Shown here piece after piece: positions 25,188 to 33,612 of a stretch of DNA of 64,000 nt. Under the pieces are notes generated by a model. The model searched no databases. It saw only the letters and a list, made by a program, of their open reading frames with translations, and was not told the origin of the DNA. Origin of the DNA: Deltaproteobacteria bacterium ADurb.Bin207 (GTDB lineage: Bacteria; Myxococcota_A; Polyangia; Polyangiales; Polyangiaceae); NCBI GenBank assembly GCA_002070115.1, contig MWCO01000022.1, positions 1 through 64,000 of the forward strand. The letters run 5' to 3'. The first letter of the stretch is position 1. The number at the start of each line of letters is the position of its first letter. A program made the translations under genes and the position numbers.

Positions 25188-26057
25188 TCACGATTCGATC
25201 AAGGCGCGAGCCCACGAACGCATCGCCTTCGCCCACATACGCCGGTCCAGCCTGCGACCACGCCATAACGCCTGCATCATCGACAGACCGCGTCGGCCTA
25301 CCAACGCGCGATAGGTACTGCCCGTCCATACTTCGAATTGCTGTTCATTCCACGCACGAAAGGATTGCAAGGCAAAGACGGCACCCTCGAAGTTCTTCAC
25401 CGCATCGCTTCCCACGCGACTCGTCGGATGCACCCAATAGTCCACCAACACCTCCGGCACGAATACAAGCGGCGCGACCGTCGCAATCCGAAGCCATAAG
25501 GCGTAATCCTGACCACCTTTGCGCAAGGCTTCGGAATCCGGAAAACCCCCTACCTTCTGCACGCACGAGCGATCGACGACCACCGTGGAGCAACCCACGA
25601 AGTTGTTTCGCGCCAACACGCGGAGCGATGGTTGCAACGTCGACGAAGGATGCAGCGAATCGTCCCCCGGCTGTCCATCGCCGTGGGCCATCCGAAATCG
25701 GGTAAAACAAAAGGCCGCAACGCCCTGGGCTCGCAGACGTTCGATCTGGACAGCCAGTTTGCGAGGATGCCACCTATCGTCGGCATCGAGAAAGGCTAGG
25801 TAGGTTCCCGACGCCTCGGCAATCCCTCGGTTGCGCGCGGCGGAAACACCGCCGTTATTTTGGCGTACGACCCTGGGATGCAACGCGTGCCGCTCAGCGA
25901 TATCCCCGGAGTTTTCAGGGCATCCATCATCGACCACGATCGTCTCGATGGGTCCCTGATAAGTTTGCGCGGCCACGCTATCCAGACATCCCTCGATGAA
26001 CTTCGCCTGGCGATAGGCAGGAATGACGACGCTCACGCTGGGAAGGGGAGAGGACAT
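25188..26057 (-). CDS. Family 2 glycosyltransferase
   Basis: 289 residues. A GT-A fold with VSVVIPAYRQAKFIEGCLDS at the N-terminus, the nucleotide-sugar binding segment ETIVVDDGCPENSG, and the DxD metal motif in LAFLDADDRWHP (about 90-101). The C-terminal region has ED/HD-type motifs less clearly (GGQDYALWLRIA, about 186-197). It converges with the flippase gene, 5 bases apart. It is probably cytoplasmic and adds one sugar in surface-glycan assembly; donor and acceptor are not deducible. Confidence 0.92.
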   Translation of the reverse strand: MSSPLPSVSVVIPAYRQAKFIEGCLDSVAAQTYQGPIETIVVDDGCPENSGDIAERHALHPRVVRQNNGGVSAARNRGIAEASGTYLAFLDADDRWHPRKLAVQIERLRAQGVAAFCFTRFRMAHGDGQPGDDSLHPSSTLQPSLRVLARNNFVGCSTVVVDRSCVQKVGGFPDSEALRKGGQDYALWLRIATVAPLVFVPEVLVDYWVHPTSRVGSDAVKNFEGAVFALQSFRAWNEQQFEVWTGSTYRALVGRRGLSMMQALWRGRRLDRRMWAKAMRSWARALIES

Positions 26058-26424
26058 CGGTGGTCGGTAGGAATACCGAACGGATGGGGCAAGTCAAGCC
26101 ATGCGCCCTGCGCGGGATGCTGCCTCGGCTGACGAAGTCAACGGCTACTGCACGGCGGAGGCGTTGGGATCGTTAGGTTATAACTATGTATTTTTATTAT
26201 TATTTTCTCTTCTTAGGAGGCTGGTGGATGGGCAGGGCGGCAGGCGCTTCGACTCATGCGGAGGCTTTGAGAGGATAGGAATTGGTTGATGGCTTGGAGT
26301 GCTGGTTTTGGGAGATTGAGGAAAGGAAACGGAAGGTGGGTGTATGGGGTGGCGAAGGGGGGCACGCCGTGGAAAGAGGGAGCAGGGGCGATGAACGAGC
26401 GAGACGAAAGTTGGGGCCACAAAA
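26058..26424. other. Intergenic region between tRNA-Pro and glycosyltransferase
   Basis: No credible gene; the open frames run through the tRNA or have no start signal. A strongly AT-rich island occupies 26174-26215 (minus-strand word ATACATAGTTAT). It may hold the glycosyltransferase promoter, about 120-160 bases from its start. Confidence 0.45.
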
Positions 26425-26465
26425 GACAAGTAGCTGATTTCATGAAAGAAACCAGCTACTCCTGT
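26425..26465 (-). terminator. Probable intrinsic terminator of tRNA-Pro
   Basis: On the minus strand the sequence right after the tRNA forms a stem with arms GGAGTAGCTG and CAGCTACTTG around an AT-rich loop, flanked by GACA/TGTC pairing, and is followed by a T-rich stretch (TTTTGT). It begins within a base or two of the tRNA 3' end. Confidence 0.6.
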
Positions 26466-26538
26466 CGGGGCGAGAGGATTTGAACCTCCGACACCACGGT
26501 CCCGAACCGTGTGCGCTACCAGGCTGCGCTACGCCCCG
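26465..26538 (-). tRNA. tRNA-Pro (anticodon CGG)
   Basis: Read on the minus strand, the 7-base acceptor arms CGGGGCG and CGCCCCG pair fully. The D-arm, a 5-base anticodon stem (CACGG/CCGTG) with loop TTCGGGA (anticodon CGG, decoding CCG), and a T-arm with GGTTCAAATCC are all present. Discriminator is A; CCA is not encoded. Confidence 0.95.
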
Positions 26539-26658
26539 TTAAGGCGATTGCAACCAAATCAATGGTCCGAATCAGGGGGCGCAGCATGGTGGGTACAGCA
26601 TCCATTGTCAAGCGCTCGTTGCCTTATCCGCCACTTTTCACGTTCGCGACAATGGGTT

Positions 26659-29121
26659 CTACCTTTTCGGCTTTTCCACCGGAGTATCGACCGACGGAGC
26701 CAACACCCGTTCCAACGCCGTTCCTTTCAGCAAAGACGCCATGACCTCCGCCACACTTTTGCCTCCCAAAATCGCCAAAGGCGCCATCGATTGAGCCACC
26801 CGCTCGACCATCGCCCGATCACCAAACGCCTGCAACGCTGCAATCAATTCCGGACTGATCGCATTGGCCTTTTTGACCACCGCCTCGACCTCATCCCGCA
26901 GTTCTCGCAGCCGTTGCTCCATCCGTTGGTTTGCCACCGCAAGTTCCAGATCACTGGCTGCTTTCGCTCGACCGAGTTCCGCCTCCTTGATCTCCCCAAG
27001 AACCTTCTGCTCGGCCACGGTGCCTTGAAGTTGACGGCTTCTCGCTTCGATGTTTGCCATGACATCGGCCAACTCCACCGCAAGCTTTTTGTTTCGCTCC
27101 TCGATGCTCAAATCCATCTGAAGCTGCTTCGTTTCCGCCTGGTATTGCGCGATCCGACGCTCGATCATCTCTGATTGCTCCACGTGCTCGAGACGTCGTT
27201 TTCTCGCTTCCAATTCCAAAGTCTGGCTTACCACCGCATGCTGCGCTTCGGTCAACAACTCCTCGATGGCCTCATCGCCCATCGTCACATCGAGGATTTC
27301 CACATCGTAGATCCTCATGCCGTTTTCAGGAAATTGTCTTCCCGTACGTGTCCCCGTTTCATCGGGACGCCCCAGCACCGCGTTACGAATGACATCCGCC
27401 GCAGACGCATAGAACTCCTGAACGCCCACCTGCTTGATGGCATGACGAAGCAACGAACGCATGTGATCGGTCAAAAACTTCACGTAGTTTTCGACGTTGA
27501 ACCAAAGATTCGGATCTCCCTCGAAATTGACTCGGTACGACAATCGCACCTCCACCGAGCAGATGTCTTTCGTCTGCGCATGAACCACATCCGACACCTT
27601 GTTGTGCAACACGCGAACGTACGCGGTATGCAGCAATTTATCGTCGCTTTTGGGCGTGGCCGTCGACAGAGCCATGCCCTCCAACGTCTCGTCGTACTCC
27701 AACAGGTGCGTGCTTGGACCCACGACAACTTTTCGGCTCCCGCTCTTGCTCACCACCATCACCGCATATCCAGTCCACACCGAAATGGTGACAGCCCCCT
27801 CGTATTTCGTATCCAACGTGATCGTGCGCGGCGGGGTAAACTGCGTTTTTCGAGGAAATCCGTCAGCTACAATCGTCTCCCCACGCGCCTGGGTCGCGGA
27901 TGGTGGGCTGGTTTTTCCCTTGTGAAGCGTTCGATCGAAAACGAAATCGCCAGATCCTTGCTCCTTCATCAACTCCTGCAGTTGTTGATTGTAGGCTAAA
28001 GCTTCTTCATTACCCGGAAACCATGCGCGAACGAGTTTGGAATCGAGCACGCGGCGCACCATGACTTCGCGACGCGGGTCCGCAAGAAACATTCTCGGGC
28101 CCCGAATGAGTTGGATTTTGCCGGTATCCCGATCGAGACAGTACCTGCCTTCGCCCGCGGGGATGGCCACGGCGTAATGCAGTGCCTGCTCTCCGTAACG
28201 AATCAATGCATGCTCGGGACGCGGAAAGTAGATCATCTGCTCTTTGCCCGTGATGAACAATTCCTCGCCCACTTTGAAAGCGCGTCCGTCTTGCTCGTAG
28301 GGCGCAATGACTTTGATATACAAGCCGCTCAGCTCATTGAGTTCGATCGCTTTGAACTTCCGCTGCGATGAGCGCTCGACAAACGTTTCCGTGGGCTCGG
28401 GAAATACCACCGCCGGACCCGTGATAAACCGCTTGTTACCGTCCTCGTCGAGCAAGATGCAGTACTCCAGACGCTCGAGAGTGACGGCCTCGCGAACATA
28501 TTGATCGTTGACATCGCGAACGATTTCCACTCCCGTCGGGGGAATGTAAAAACTGACCTCCGTACCCTTGATCACCAGAAGCTTTCCCATCGTAAGCTCA
28601 GGACGATCGAGTTCGGATGAAGGCTTGGCACTTGCTTCCGCGTCGGTTTGCGGTTTGATCACCGCTTTTCCCCAGTTTTTTTCCGCACTGTCCTCGTCGT
28701 AGACCCGTACGACCAGGTATTGATTCGATCGCAAGTGATGCCCTTTGACGATGCGAACCATCTGCCCAGGCCAAAGCGCGAAAGAAACAGGCCCCGGAAT
28801 ATTTACCTTATGGCCCACCTGCAAATCGTGCAGACCGTTGACCGTTCCCGTCTTCGGCGTCGTCTCATCACAGGCCGGATTCTTGAGCACCACATACCAA
28901 CCCTCCGGCGCGGTCGGAAATAGCTGTATCGATTCCTCGAGAGAACAATGCTCGAAACGTTTCGTGCGATCGTTGAACCTCACAGGCTGATCCGTGTTGG
29001 CAAGACTCGTTTTGTATGGCCCTACATACGCATTGATGTTGCCCTTGGTTTGATCCGAAATGAACGCAAACTCGTTGGGCGCAAGAACGAGATCCCGCTC
29101 ACGACCGCTCCCGTTGCTCAT
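26659..29121 (-). CDS. Major vault protein (MVP) homologue with shoulder (SPFH-like) domain and cap helix
   Basis: 820 residues from ATG 29121, set by the AAGGAG ribosome-binding site 6 bases upstream; an extension to 29148 has no such site. Regions follow the order of eukaryotic MVP (about 890 aa). Residues 11-430 are strand-rich repeats, e.g. VGPYKTSLANTDQPVRF (33-49), matching the MVP pattern VGPKTYIRQDNERVLF; GLHDLQVGHKVNIPGPVSFAL (96-116); and repeats at 181-200 and 281-300. Residues 441-620 form a shoulder/Band-7-like domain (VRLSYRVNF, 525-533). Residues 618-755 are a long charged coiled-coil like the cap helix, and 756-805 (AISPELIAALQAF, VAQSMAPLAILGG) resemble the cap ring. It has no signal peptide or membrane helix, so a cytoplasmic shell-forming protein is inferred. 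Confidence 0.82.
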   Translation of the reverse strand: MSNGSGRERDLVLAPNEFAFISDQTKGNINAYVGPYKTSLANTDQPVRFNDRTKRFEHCSLEESIQLFPTAPEGWYVVLKNPACDETTPKTGTVNGLHDLQVGHKVNIPGPVSFALWPGQMVRIVKGHHLRSNQYLVVRVYDEDSAEKNWGKAVIKPQTDAEASAKPSSELDRPELTMGKLLVIKGTEVSFYIPPTGVEIVRDVNDQYVREAVTLERLEYCILLDEDGNKRFITGPAVVFPEPTETFVERSSQRKFKAIELNELSGLYIKVIAPYEQDGRAFKVGEELFITGKEQMIYFPRPEHALIRYGEQALHYAVAIPAGEGRYCLDRDTGKIQLIRGPRMFLADPRREVMVRRVLDSKLVRAWFPGNEEALAYNQQLQELMKEQGSGDFVFDRTLHKGKTSPPSATQARGETIVADGFPRKTQFTPPRTITLDTKYEGAVTISVWTGYAVMVVSKSGSRKVVVGPSTHLLEYDETLEGMALSTATPKSDDKLLHTAYVRVLHNKVSDVVHAQTKDICSVEVRLSYRVNFEGDPNLWFNVENYVKFLTDHMRSLLRHAIKQVGVQEFYASAADVIRNAVLGRPDETGTRTGRQFPENGMRIYDVEILDVTMGDEAIEELLTEAQHAVVSQTLELEARKRRLEHVEQSEMIERRIAQYQAETKQLQMDLSIEERNKKLAVELADVMANIEARSRQLQGTVAEQKVLGEIKEAELGRAKAASDLELAVANQRMEQRLRELRDEVEAVVKKANAISPELIAALQAFGDRAMVERVAQSMAPLAILGGKSVAEVMASLLKGTALERVLAPSVDTPVEKPKR

Positions 29122-29192
29122 ATCTATCTCCTTGCGAAAGGAACCCACCTGTCGCGTCTATATCACCGAATCAGTAAAAATATCCTTGGAAT

Positions 29193-30008
29193 TCAGCGAA
29201 GGCTCGTCGAAGGGGCGGGAGGATTTCCACGTTCCGGCATGGCACGAGTCTCGCCCGCGTCCACCGCCCCTACGGGTTTCGGCTCTCCCTGCGCGGAACT
29301 TGCCCCAGACGCCTGCGCATCACCCAATCTCATGGAATCGAGCATGTGGACAAACCCTTCCCTCGAAGAATGCACCGTATCCCGCGGACCGAGCAGCTTG
29401 AAATAAAATGGTCCGACCGGCGCCACGACAATCGCGCCAATCAACGCCCACGATGAATGACTTCGAGGTTCCACGCCCGGCTCGAGCCCCATCTCCGACT
29501 CTCGATACGTTCCCGATACCTCCACGATATACACCGGCATCGAGCCAACCTGTCGACGGGAACGCGTGGTTTGCTGCCCTTCGAAAGAGGATGCCCAGCG
29601 ATCGAGCGTCTCATCCACTCGCAACGCCGAAGGCCCAAGATGAAAAATAGATAGCTCCGCAGGCTCACCACCCGGCTTCGATGAGTCCACCCGATACTCC
29701 GACAATCGCATCGGACTCGATACCGGCACTTGTACCCAATCCGACGGAACATCCCACGTAACCGATGCCTCGCCCTGCATCGCGACCGGTGGTTCTTTTT
29801 CGCGCAGCAACGATGAATCCACGGGCGTTGGCACACCGTTCACAAACACCACGGTGAGGTTGCGCGAACCATTGGGACGCTGCGCCGCTGGATCATCGAA
29901 ACGTGAATCGACGGACGCTGCATGGTTGCAAGCGATCGACGCTACCGTGACGATGACCGACGAACCAATCGATCTAAGCAAGAATCGGCAAAGCGACGAG
30001 CTGAACAT
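29193..30008 (-). CDS. Lipoprotein upstream of the vault-protein homologue
   Basis: 271 residues from ATG 30008 (9 residues shorter than the longest frame). A signal peptide with lipobox ASIAC (Cys near residue 27) is followed by a linker, then a domain at about 85-230 with a pattern also seen in uncharacterised lipoproteins of Planctomycetes and myxobacteria: WDVPSDWVQVPVSSPMRLSEYRV, AELSIFHLGPSA and LDRWASSFEG. The C-terminus is disordered and Ala/Pro-rich. The gene starts inside the end of the dehydrogenase gene (35-base overlap) and ends 71 bases before the vault-protein start, so cotranscription is likely. Function is unknown. Confidence 0.75.
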   Translation of the reverse strand: MFSSSLCRFLLRSIGSSVIVTVASIACNHAASVDSRFDDPAAQRPNGSRNLTVVFVNGVPTPVDSSLLREKEPPVAMQGEASVTWDVPSDWVQVPVSSPMRLSEYRVDSSKPGGEPAELSIFHLGPSALRVDETLDRWASSFEGQQTTRSRRQVGSMPVYIVEVSGTYRESEMGLEPGVEPRSHSSWALIGAIVVAPVGPFYFKLLGPRDTVHSSREGFVHMLDSMRLGDAQASGASSAQGEPKPVGAVDAGETRAMPERGNPPAPSTSLR

Positions 30009-31188
30009 GCAATACCTCGTCGTGGAACGCTCCAATTTCTTGCAAGCAATGCTCGGTCGGACGCGCCACCACGTTGATCCGTGTGCAAGCGGCAGAGGAA
30101 TGATCGAATACGTTGGTTTTGAGTTCTTCCACGTTGATTCCGTGCCTTTTTAGCACATTGAGCGTATTGGCTAGCGCGCCGATTTTGTCGTAATGGCGAA
30201 CGACAATCTGGTATCTGGCGCTGTGAACGGTTCGTACATTGACCGCGTTGGGGACAGAGCCTTCCACGAGAAATCCGCGGACGATACGGACGGTTTCAGC
30301 GGCCACGGCCCGCTTGGCTTGTTGGGTCTGAGAGCCGATGTGCGGAGTACCGTACCAGATGACCTCGGGAGCAAAAGCTGGAGGAGCAAACGTTGTCATG
30401 GGCACATGGGGAAAGTCTGCGTAGACATCCAGTCCCACCCGCAAGTTTTTGGCAGGAGCGATTTCGAGCAACGCCTCGTAATCGACAAGCTCGCTTCGAG
30501 CCGCGTTGATGAACGTAGCGCCATGAGGAAGCGCCTCGAGCACGTCCCTGGAAACAATGCCCCGCGTGCGTTCGCTGGCCGCAAGATGAACCGTGAGAAC
30601 GTCCACTTTCGAAGCAAGATCTTTGGGCGATTTGACGCACGTAAGGTCGAACTCTCTCGCACGCGATGCCGTCAGCCCCCGCGACCACGCATACGGGATC
30701 ATGCCGAACGCTTTCGCACGGCTCAACACCTCGCGCCCAACCGTCCCCAACCCCATGATGCCGATGCGCTTGCCCTTCAACCCCGACGCTTCCGAAAAGC
30801 CGCCTTTTTCCCAGCGCCCAGCACGAACCGATTCCACCGCATCCGGGATCCGACGATCCAACGACAAGATCAGCCCCATCGTGAGTTCCGCCACGGCCAC
30901 CGCATTCATGCCCTTGCACGAGGCAACATAAATGCCCCTCGTCGAAGCTGCTTCGACATCGATGTTGCCAACCCCATGACCCGCTCGCACGATGAGATTG
31001 AGTTGGTTGGATGCATCAATGGTTTTTGCGGTGACCCTTTTGGATCGAACGACAAGGATGCCAACGTTGTGAATGGCATCGGGTAAGGTTTCACTATCGA
31101 TCTCGGGTTCGTAGATCACCTCGGCTCCAAGGTGTCTCAATTCCTCGATCCCAAGAGGATGAAGGGTATCAGCAATGAGAAGACGCAT
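29974..31188 (-). CDS. D-3-phosphoglycerate dehydrogenase-like enzyme with ACT-like C-terminus
   Basis: 404 residues of the D-isomer-specific 2-hydroxyacid dehydrogenase family. The substrate-binding half has LIVRAGHGVGNID (about 65-77) with the catalytic Arg; the NAD-binding Rossmann motif is GIMGLGTVGREV (about 145-156). The catalytic Glu is in ARSELVDYEAL and the His in TPHIGSQTQQA. The C-terminal 80 residues (about 325-400) resemble an ACT regulatory domain (IVVRHYDKIGALANTLNVLKRHGINVEELKTNVF), as in serine-feedback-regulated SerA. It probably oxidises 3-phosphoglycerate for serine synthesis, but substrate is not proven. No serC neighbour is present. Confidence 0.88.
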   Translation of the reverse strand: MRLLIADTLHPLGIEELRHLGAEVIYEPEIDSETLPDAIHNVGILVVRSKRVTAKTIDASNQLNLIVRAGHGVGNIDVEAASTRGIYVASCKGMNAVAVAELTMGLILSLDRRIPDAVESVRAGRWEKGGFSEASGLKGKRIGIMGLGTVGREVLSRAKAFGMIPYAWSRGLTASRAREFDLTCVKSPKDLASKVDVLTVHLAASERTRGIVSRDVLEALPHGATFINAARSELVDYEALLEIAPAKNLRVGLDVYADFPHVPMTTFAPPAFAPEVIWYGTPHIGSQTQQAKRAVAAETVRIVRGFLVEGSVPNAVNVRTVHSARYQIVVRHYDKIGALANTLNVLKRHGINVEELKTNVFDHSSAACTRINVVARPTEHCLQEIGAFHDEVLHVQLVALPILA

Positions 31189-31388
31189 GATGGCAGACCG
31201 TCAAGGTATCACAGGCCATGAACGTTTCCCATGCCGCCGATCAAGCGCTCATGGATTTACCCTTACCGTATCCTTGTCCGCGAAAAGCTAGCTGTCATTT
31301 CTCACAACCACCATCTTGACCCTTGCCGATGCGCGGGCTTGGCAAGGTGGTTTCGTGGTCACCGCCCGGAACATCGCACGCCGGTGGT

Positions 31389-32744
31389 CTATTTTTTTCG
31401 CGCAATGAGATCACTCAACAAAAGCTGATACGCAATCGACAAGGCTCGATCCCCTCGCCCCACCGGATTGCTCGGCACATGCCTCGGAATCATGATCTCA
31501 CTGGTCGTCGCAGTAGAAGGCGAGGAAACTCGCGGCGCCGCGTTCGGTGAAGCAAGATGTCCCTCGATATCTTGCTCACGAACAATGGGAAAACCATCTC
31601 CCGAGCCCGGTTGCTGCACGGCTACGCCCGGCGTTATCCCCTCCGCCTGAATCGTTCTGCCCAGCGGCGTGTAGTACAACGTTGTCGTAAGCTTGAGCGC
31701 CGCCCCCTCCGGCAACTCCACAATGCTTTGCACGGACCCTTTTCCAAATGTCTTCGCTCCCACGATGATCCCTCTGCCGTGATCTTGTATAGCCCCGGCC
31801 ACAAGCTCCGCCGCACTCGCCGTCAATTCGTTGACCAACACCGCTAGCGGAAGACGACTCGCCGCACCACCCAATGACGCCGTCACCTCGTCCAACACTC
31901 GACCACGAGCGCGCGTCGTAAAGATGATACCCCCATCGAGCAACTCATCCGCCACCTGCGCCGATTCGTGAACAAGACCTCCGGGATTGGCGCGCAAGTC
32001 CAAAATCATGCCTTCAAGAGGCTCGTCTCGCTGCAAACGCAAGTCCCCAAGCACCTGCAAAAACTCCTGATGAGTGCCCCGTTGAAACTGCTTGATGCCC
32101 ACATACGCCACGTTGCCCTCGAGACGTTTCCCGATCACACTTCGCACGTGGACCTGCGCGCGCACAATGCGCACACGAAGCGGTTGCGCCACCCCAGGAC
32201 GACGAAGCAGAAGCGATACGGGTGTTCCTTGCTGACCACGAATGCGTCGCACGACTTGGTCGAGCGGCTTGGCTTGGGTAGGCCAATCATCGATGGCAAT
32301 CACTTGATCACCCGGACGCAAACCGGCACGCTCCGCAGGCGATCCTTCCATGGGACGAATCACAGTGATGAGCCCATCGCGTGCATCCACTTCCACACCG
32401 ATCCCTACGAAATGCCCCTCGGTGTCATTTCGAAACTCTTCATATTCTTTCGGCGAAAGATAGGAAGAATGCGGATCAAGTTCAGCCACCATCCCCTTGA
32501 CCGCGCCCTCCACCATCCTCGCTCGATCGACAGGTTGGACATAGTGATTCTCAACCAACACCAAAACGCGAGCCAATTGCTCGACCAGATGAAAGGGACT
32601 CTGCGACTGGGATTGCGCCCGCAGGGGGCCCGCTCCCAAAAATACGAAAAGAAAAGATATAAGAGAAACAATTCTTCCCCGCCTCTTCGCCCTTCCCCGA
32701 GCGCACAATTGCTCAAATTCGCTACACAAACTCAAATTTTTCAT
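31389..32744 (-). CDS. ctpA: C-terminal processing peptidase (S41 family)
   Basis: 451 residues. A signal peptide or anchor (SLISFLFVFLGAGPLRA) is followed by a helical N-terminal part, a PDZ domain (about 110-190, with GVEVDARDGLITVIRP) and the S41 protease domain. The Ser-Lys dyad is present: Ser in NELTASAAELVAGAIQD and Lys in TFGKGSVQ. The motif reads TASAAE rather than the common SASASE, but the catalytic Ser is kept. These periplasmic proteases trim tails of exported proteins. The tail of about 60 residues is Ser/Pro-rich. It is divergent from the ribbon-helix-helix gene. Confidence 0.93.
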   Translation of the reverse strand: MKNLSLCSEFEQLCARGRAKRRGRIVSLISFLFVFLGAGPLRAQSQSQSPFHLVEQLARVLVLVENHYVQPVDRARMVEGAVKGMVAELDPHSSYLSPKEYEEFRNDTEGHFVGIGVEVDARDGLITVIRPMEGSPAERAGLRPGDQVIAIDDWPTQAKPLDQVVRRIRGQQGTPVSLLLRRPGVAQPLRVRIVRAQVHVRSVIGKRLEGNVAYVGIKQFQRGTHQEFLQVLGDLRLQRDEPLEGMILDLRANPGGLVHESAQVADELLDGGIIFTTRARGRVLDEVTASLGGAASRLPLAVLVNELTASAAELVAGAIQDHGRGIIVGAKTFGKGSVQSIVELPEGAALKLTTTLYYTPLGRTIQAEGITPGVAVQQPGSGDGFPIVREQDIEGHLASPNAAPRVSSPSTATTSEIMIPRHVPSNPVGRGDRALSIAYQLLLSDLIARKK

Positions 32745-32868
32745 GGGGGCAGCCTACGCCAATCCGCGCCCGATGCACGCGCCCTTTGATCTTCTATCGT
32801 AGCAGAGGTACTTTGTGCCCTGCCGATGTGGCGCTGGCTACGACATGTATGACGGAGGTCCCCGTTCG

Positions 32869-33090
32869 ATGGGCGATAAGGAAAATCTCAAATACGAAGC
32901 TTCGAAGACAGACAAACGCAAGCAGAGCCTCTACTTCCCAGAGGCCATGCTTCAAGAGATCAAGGAAGAGGCAGCCCGTCTCGACCGATCTCTTTCTTGG
33001 ATCGTTCAACGAGCATGGAAAATTGCGCGCCCCGATCTTCGCAAACTTCCAAGCGTCAATGAAATCCCCGACGACGAAACGGACGGCTGA
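32869..33090 (+). CDS. Small ribbon-helix-helix protein (TIGR04563-like)
   Basis: 73 residues from ATG 32869, which has a GGAGG site 10 bases upstream; the longer frame from 32815 lacks one. The core KRKQSLYFPEAMLQEIKEEAARLDRSLSWIVQRAWKIA is a strand-helix-helix pattern typical of Arc/MetJ-type DNA-binding proteins and of the TIGR04563 family restricted mainly to myxobacteria. It would bind DNA as a dimer. The targets are unknown; it lies divergent from ctpA and upstream of the YbjN-like gene. Confidence 0.8.
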   Translation: MGDKENLKYEASKTDKRKQSLYFPEAMLQEIKEEAARLDRSLSWIVQRAWKIARPDLRKLPSVNEIPDDETDG

Positions 33091-33197
33091 TTGTTTGATC
33101 GCTCGAACGCAAAAATGAACCTCGTGAGGTGATGCCAAGACATCATGCGCGGTTCGACGTTTGCCTCGATTGGCCCCCGAAGAAATTGGCTTTCCCC

Positions 33198-33596
33198 ATG
33201 GAGATGAGAACCATCAAAACGTGGTTGGACTCCTTCGGATGGCAATTTCTCACGATGGATGAAACGACCCTTCGTATCTTTCGCAACGAAAACGATGATG
33301 TCGATTTCTTTCTTCGCAACACCTCCCACTGGATCCTGTTGAAGATCGTCCCCGCAATCCCCCCCACCCTCACCAAACCAAGCGATATCACCCGTCGATT
33401 GCTTGCCGTCAATCGCGACATGCGGCTCGCCAAGCATACCCTCACCAAAGAGGGTGATATCGCATTGGCTGTCGAACTACCCAAAGATTCTCTCGAACCC
33501 GCCGTGCTTCGAGATGCCATCGAACGAATGCACCGGTATATCAGCCATTACCGATCCTACTTGTCCATCGTTCCACCACCGTGGTTCCACTCCTAA
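33198..33596 (+). CDS. YbjN / type III chaperone-like small protein
   Basis: 132 residues from ATG 33198. The frame is open upstream to a GTG-ATG pair at 33129/33132, preceded by GAGG, which would add 22 residues. The fold pattern is beta-alpha-beta with a long C-terminal helix: TIKTWLDSFGWQFL, a strand-rich core (LRIFRNENDDVDFFLRNT, WILLKIV) and LRDAIERMHRYISHYRS. This resembles YbjN/CesT chaperone-like proteins of bacteria. There is no signal peptide. It ends 17 bases before the convergent lipoprotein gene. The specific partner is unknown. Confidence 0.65.
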   Translation: MEMRTIKTWLDSFGWQFLTMDETTLRIFRNENDDVDFFLRNTSHWILLKIVPAIPPTLTKPSDITRRLLAVNRDMRLAKHTLTKEGDIALAVELPKDSLEPAVLRDAIERMHRYISHYRSYLSIVPPPWFHS

Positions 33597-33612
33597 CCAC
33601 ACCTATTCGAAT

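Noticed and set aside
26184-26483. Short frames (for example 26286-26483) before tRNA-Pro
   Set aside because: They run into the tRNA and terminator and have no start signal or plausible protein composition.
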